Shown here: positions 61,536 through 64,000 of the stretch, one piece after another
Layout of the letters: the number at the start of each line of letters is the position of its first letter
Position numbering within the stretch: the stretch's first letter is position 1
NCBI GenBank assembly: GCA_007844125.1
Contig: CM017561.1
Span: forward strand, 34,562,406-34,626,405
Origin: Sinonovacula constricta
Lineage: Eukaryota; Mollusca; Bivalvia; Cardiida; Solecurtidae
DNA: 64,000 nt
Direction of reading: 5' to 3'
Notes under the pieces: generated by a model
Seen by the model: only the letters and a program-made list of their open reading frames with translations
What the model was told of the DNA's origin: nothing
Database searches by the model: none
Position numbers and translations under genes: made by a program

Positions 61536-62982
61536 GTGCTCACGAGCAACCCATCCACATCCGAACAGAATCAGCAGCTCTTAGTGAGGTTTCTGAATCT
61601 CGGTACCAAGGATGTCATTGTTCCAGGAACAACCCGTTTAGCTTTCCAAATCAAGTTGGTCTCAACATACGCTAATCGCTCAGTGGTTAATAATTTGGGT
61701 AGGGCGATCGTTAAGAAGACCATGTTTAAGTTTTCCGGGAACGGGGTCAAAAGTCTCGATGACAGTGAAATGTTCGGATGTTGCATGGACTTCTTGAAAA
61801 CGGAAAACGAGCGGGCTAATGCCCAATACCAGGGTATTGACATCACGGATGAAAGAAACGTAACTCGAATAAGACACGATGCAGGAAACAAGACTGCTCA
61901 AGCGAAGGATGCCGCTATTGCCAAAGCTTACAACAACCGTTTCTCCATCCCAATCGATTTCAAACTCGTATAATACCTATCTCTCTTCTAAACACTTTGT
62001 GGACATTATTCTTCAATGACGTCACTGCTTTCGTCATAACTTGTCAAACAAAACGCCAGCGCTTGGGCACATATTCAAATGGATCAGTTTTCATATAATG
62101 GCTTGCATTTGTGAAACCCATCAGGAAGTGCGAGGTTAGAGTTCTGTAAAACCGGTTTAATCACCCCAGTCGGTCCATATTGCCGACTGACCGTTCCAAG
62201 GCGGGAACTGTCGGGTTTGCTCTTATTGTTAAATGACTCATCACAGATTTGTTCTCACATTTACATTTGGCGTGCATGTTGATACCTTGGCCCTGTGTCT
62301 TTTCTATGTTTGTATATGTTGCAATGCTCATAGGACTCTGTCTTATATATTATTATTAGAGATGGTGACCAACAGGGAGTTGGCAGACAACATCCGCAAC
62401 CAGTACGCAGGGAAGATGGCGATCCTCTGCGAACGGGTCCTATGGCACCACAGGATAGCGGCGGATAAGTCCGACACGCCGTTGAACATAAACCTGATAT
62501 CCCTGCTCGTTCCATGAAGAGGATCTTAATGCTCTTCGCGGAACGGACTCAGCCCTTTCAACGCCAGAGTAAAGGCTTCTATAACCCCAAGATCACGGAA
62601 GTGGAGATCACTGTCAAGGGCACCGAACCAGATCTATGCTCAAGGCATACGCCCTTACCAGGCATGGGACGAGGTCAGAAAACATGGCTCATGAAATAAA
62701 ACGGATTCGCGAAGTGGCCATGGTGGCCAAGGACCTCGGGCCCCACGCCTGCAACCAAGGTAAGTACCTCACATCGGAGTTTGCTCTCTGGCTGGACTTA
62801 AGGTACAGCGATGACGATGGCTTACATGGCAATGGCCGCTGGATCGAAAACGCCAGCGAAGGGATCATAATTCAGCTCACAAAGGAAGCGGAAGCTCGGG
62901 AGCATTGAACATATTTTCGTTCGTCCTCATGGAGGCGCAGCTCAACATCGAGAATGGACGATTCATATCGGCTACTTACTGA
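61536..62982 (+). pseudogene. double-jelly-roll-type major capsid protein relic
   Basis: The left segment (61,536-61,973) carries VRFLNLGTKDVIVPGT, a conserved GRAIVKKTMFKFSGNGV block and QGIDITDERNVTRIR. The right segments (62,357-62,982) carry RNQYAGKMAIL, SKGFYNPKITEVEI, NASEGIIIQL and AQLNIENGRF. From memory these blocks, in this order, mark capsid proteins of polinton/adintovirus-like elements found in many invertebrate genomes. An unrelated stretch replaces the middle (61,974-62,356), and at least three frameshifts break the right half. The gene end overlaps the start of the packaging ATPase by 29 bases in another frame, a compact viral arrangement. It is broken and not functional. Confidence 0.65.
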
Positions 62983-63568
62983 AGAGCCCCACTCGGCAAT
63001 AATTTGCGGCATGACTTGCTGCGGGAAAACGAAATTCGCGCTTGACTTCCTTAAGGGCCCGATTCGAGGCTGTTTCGATCACGTCGTAATCCTCTGTCCC
63101 ACGACCAGGCATAACAGGACCAACCAGGAACGCCCGCGGGTGTAGACAGACGAGGAGGTTTATGTTCTAGATCCAGGTGAACGACTTCATGACTTGTTGC
63201 GAGTTCTCTACCGAGTGTTTCAGGGTCAGCGGACGTTGTATGTCGTAGATGACATGGCCGCCAGCAAACTGCTCACCAAGAAAAAATACATGCTCATGCT
63301 CTCCGAGCTGGCATTCAGCGACCACCCTTCTAAGCAATCGGTCTGGGTCCTGGCTCAGAAGTAAAACGCCGTCCTCAAAGGTCTACGAGAGCAAACGCGT
63401 TGGGTTGCTCTCTTCCACTGCAAAAATTGGGAAAGTTTCGACGAGTGCTTGCGTAAGAATGACATCAACCCCGCAGCCGAAATGCCTGCCGTGCGGGAAC
63501 AGCTCGCCAAAACGAAACAGGCTAAGCTTCTGTTAAATACCTCACAGCCAAGAAGATATGCATTGTAA
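62954..63568 (+). pseudogene. viral-type genome packaging ATPase with two internal stops
   Basis: One continuous frame of 204 codons runs from ATG at 62,954 to TAA at 63,566. Two internal stops interrupt it (TAG at 63,143, TAA at 63,362). There is no frameshift, which implies modest age. Walker A is GMTCCGKT at residues 19-26. A Walker B-like VVDD follows a TLY strand at about residues 96-102. Later blocks include SVWVLAQK and RWVALFHCK. This matches the A32/FtsK-HerA-like packaging ATPases of polintons, adintoviruses and relatives. It starts inside the end of the capsid gene. Confidence 0.7.
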
Positions 63569-63679
63569 ACAAAAATCGCCTATACGTTGCTGCCGTCTGC
63601 GTCGGAGTGGCGGTTGTTTTCTTCATCACAATGAGACTCGGTGTTTTCGTGACTTTAGCAATGGAATGCGACTACATTA

Positions 63680-63976
63680 TTGACGAGCTTCTTGTCGACG
63701 AGTCGGCGCGCCTGCGCGGGCCATTGCTCGATCTGGAGGTCACGAGGACGGCGGGGAGAAGCCTGCAAGCGCAGAACAACAAGGACAAAGACTGAGGTTG
63801 TCCGCCCTTGCCATGGGGGTCAGCCAAGGCAGTACATAGACAGAGAGATTTCTGCAGATCAGATCGATTGCCTCCCCGATGAGGAGATCAGCAAGCTCTA
63901 CGCCCAATATGAGGCTCGACTGGGGGCTAGTATGACCAAGACTCTTGGCTCCGCAGCGCTCCAGATTTACACTTAG
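63680..63976 (+). CDS. further virus-relic ORF, unknown function
   Basis: The second half of this frame looks conserved: DQIDCLPDEEISKLYAQY, then LGASMTKTLGSAALQ, before TAG at 63,974. It follows the ATPase, as the next gene of the element. The reading probably began upstream in another frame (63,607-63,795 contains a hydrophobic segment, VFFITMRLGVFVTLAM). No function was recognised. The element continues past the window. Confidence 0.45.
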   Translation: MTSFLSTSRRACAGHCSIWRSRGRRGEACKRRTTRTKTEVVRPCHGGQPRQYIDREISADQIDCLPDEEISKLYAQYEARLGASMTKTLGSAALQIYT

Positions 63977-64000
63977 AGGCAGATCCCTTCATGCCCTAAC

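Overview
The window is AT-rich nuclear DNA of an invertebrate animal, most likely a mollusc and probably a bivalve. The evidence is GT-AG introns, tRNA-derived SINEs, TA-flanked Tc1, hAT and other DNA transposons, a solo LTR, and relics of polinton-like viruses. There are no bacterial features. The bivalve assignment is inference from the repeat repertoire, not from a marker gene.

The only well-supported, apparently intact host gene is on the minus strand at 21,532-7,760. It has seven coding exons, one only 18 nt long, and every splice phase agrees. It encodes a 309-residue four-transmembrane, claudin-like protein with a tyrosine-rich tail. No single long ORF reveals it, because its introns are full of repeats (SINEs, a 2.1-kb TIR element, microsatellites). 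A lone exon at 23,569-23,433 matches its exon 2 in phase and cysteine pattern and may be what is left of a paralogue.

Layout. 1-5.2 kb: a broken copy of a long transposase-like gene with an XPG/FEN1-type nuclease region and a terminal cysteine-rich motif (Academ-like). 5.2-7.7 kb: a local duplication, a SINE and AT-rich DNA. 7.7-21.6 kb: the claudin-like gene. 21.7-22.7 kb: a non-autonomous hAT element. 24.0-44.3 kb: one old array of a 31-bp minisatellite, split by later insertions. These are a 121-bp satellite array with a first virus relic (26.1-36.9 kb), a solo LTR (37.7-38.4 kb) and a 4.6-kb TIR element carrying SWIM/YqaJ and THAP ORFs (39.1-43.7 kb). 44.84-46.42 kb: a nearly intact Tc1 transposon. 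49.1-54.6 kb: a second, older Academ-like gene on the minus strand, interrupted by a TTAA-flanked element. 54.8-57.0 kb: a broken hAT transposase on the minus strand. 59.6-64.0 kb: a second polinton/adintovirus-like relic with a capsid gene, an overlapping packaging ATPase and further ORFs, cut by the window end.

The two virus relics share a conserved ORF of unknown function, so they are related. Relic 1 also holds a protein-primed DNA polymerase B fragment and an intronless ORF with a Bcl-2-type BH1 motif. Both relics are broken and no functional virus is implied. The most interesting targets are the Bcl-2-like ORF in a viral setting, the SWIM/YqaJ/THAP element, the palindrome-bearing 121-bp satellite and the claudin-like gene with its microexon.
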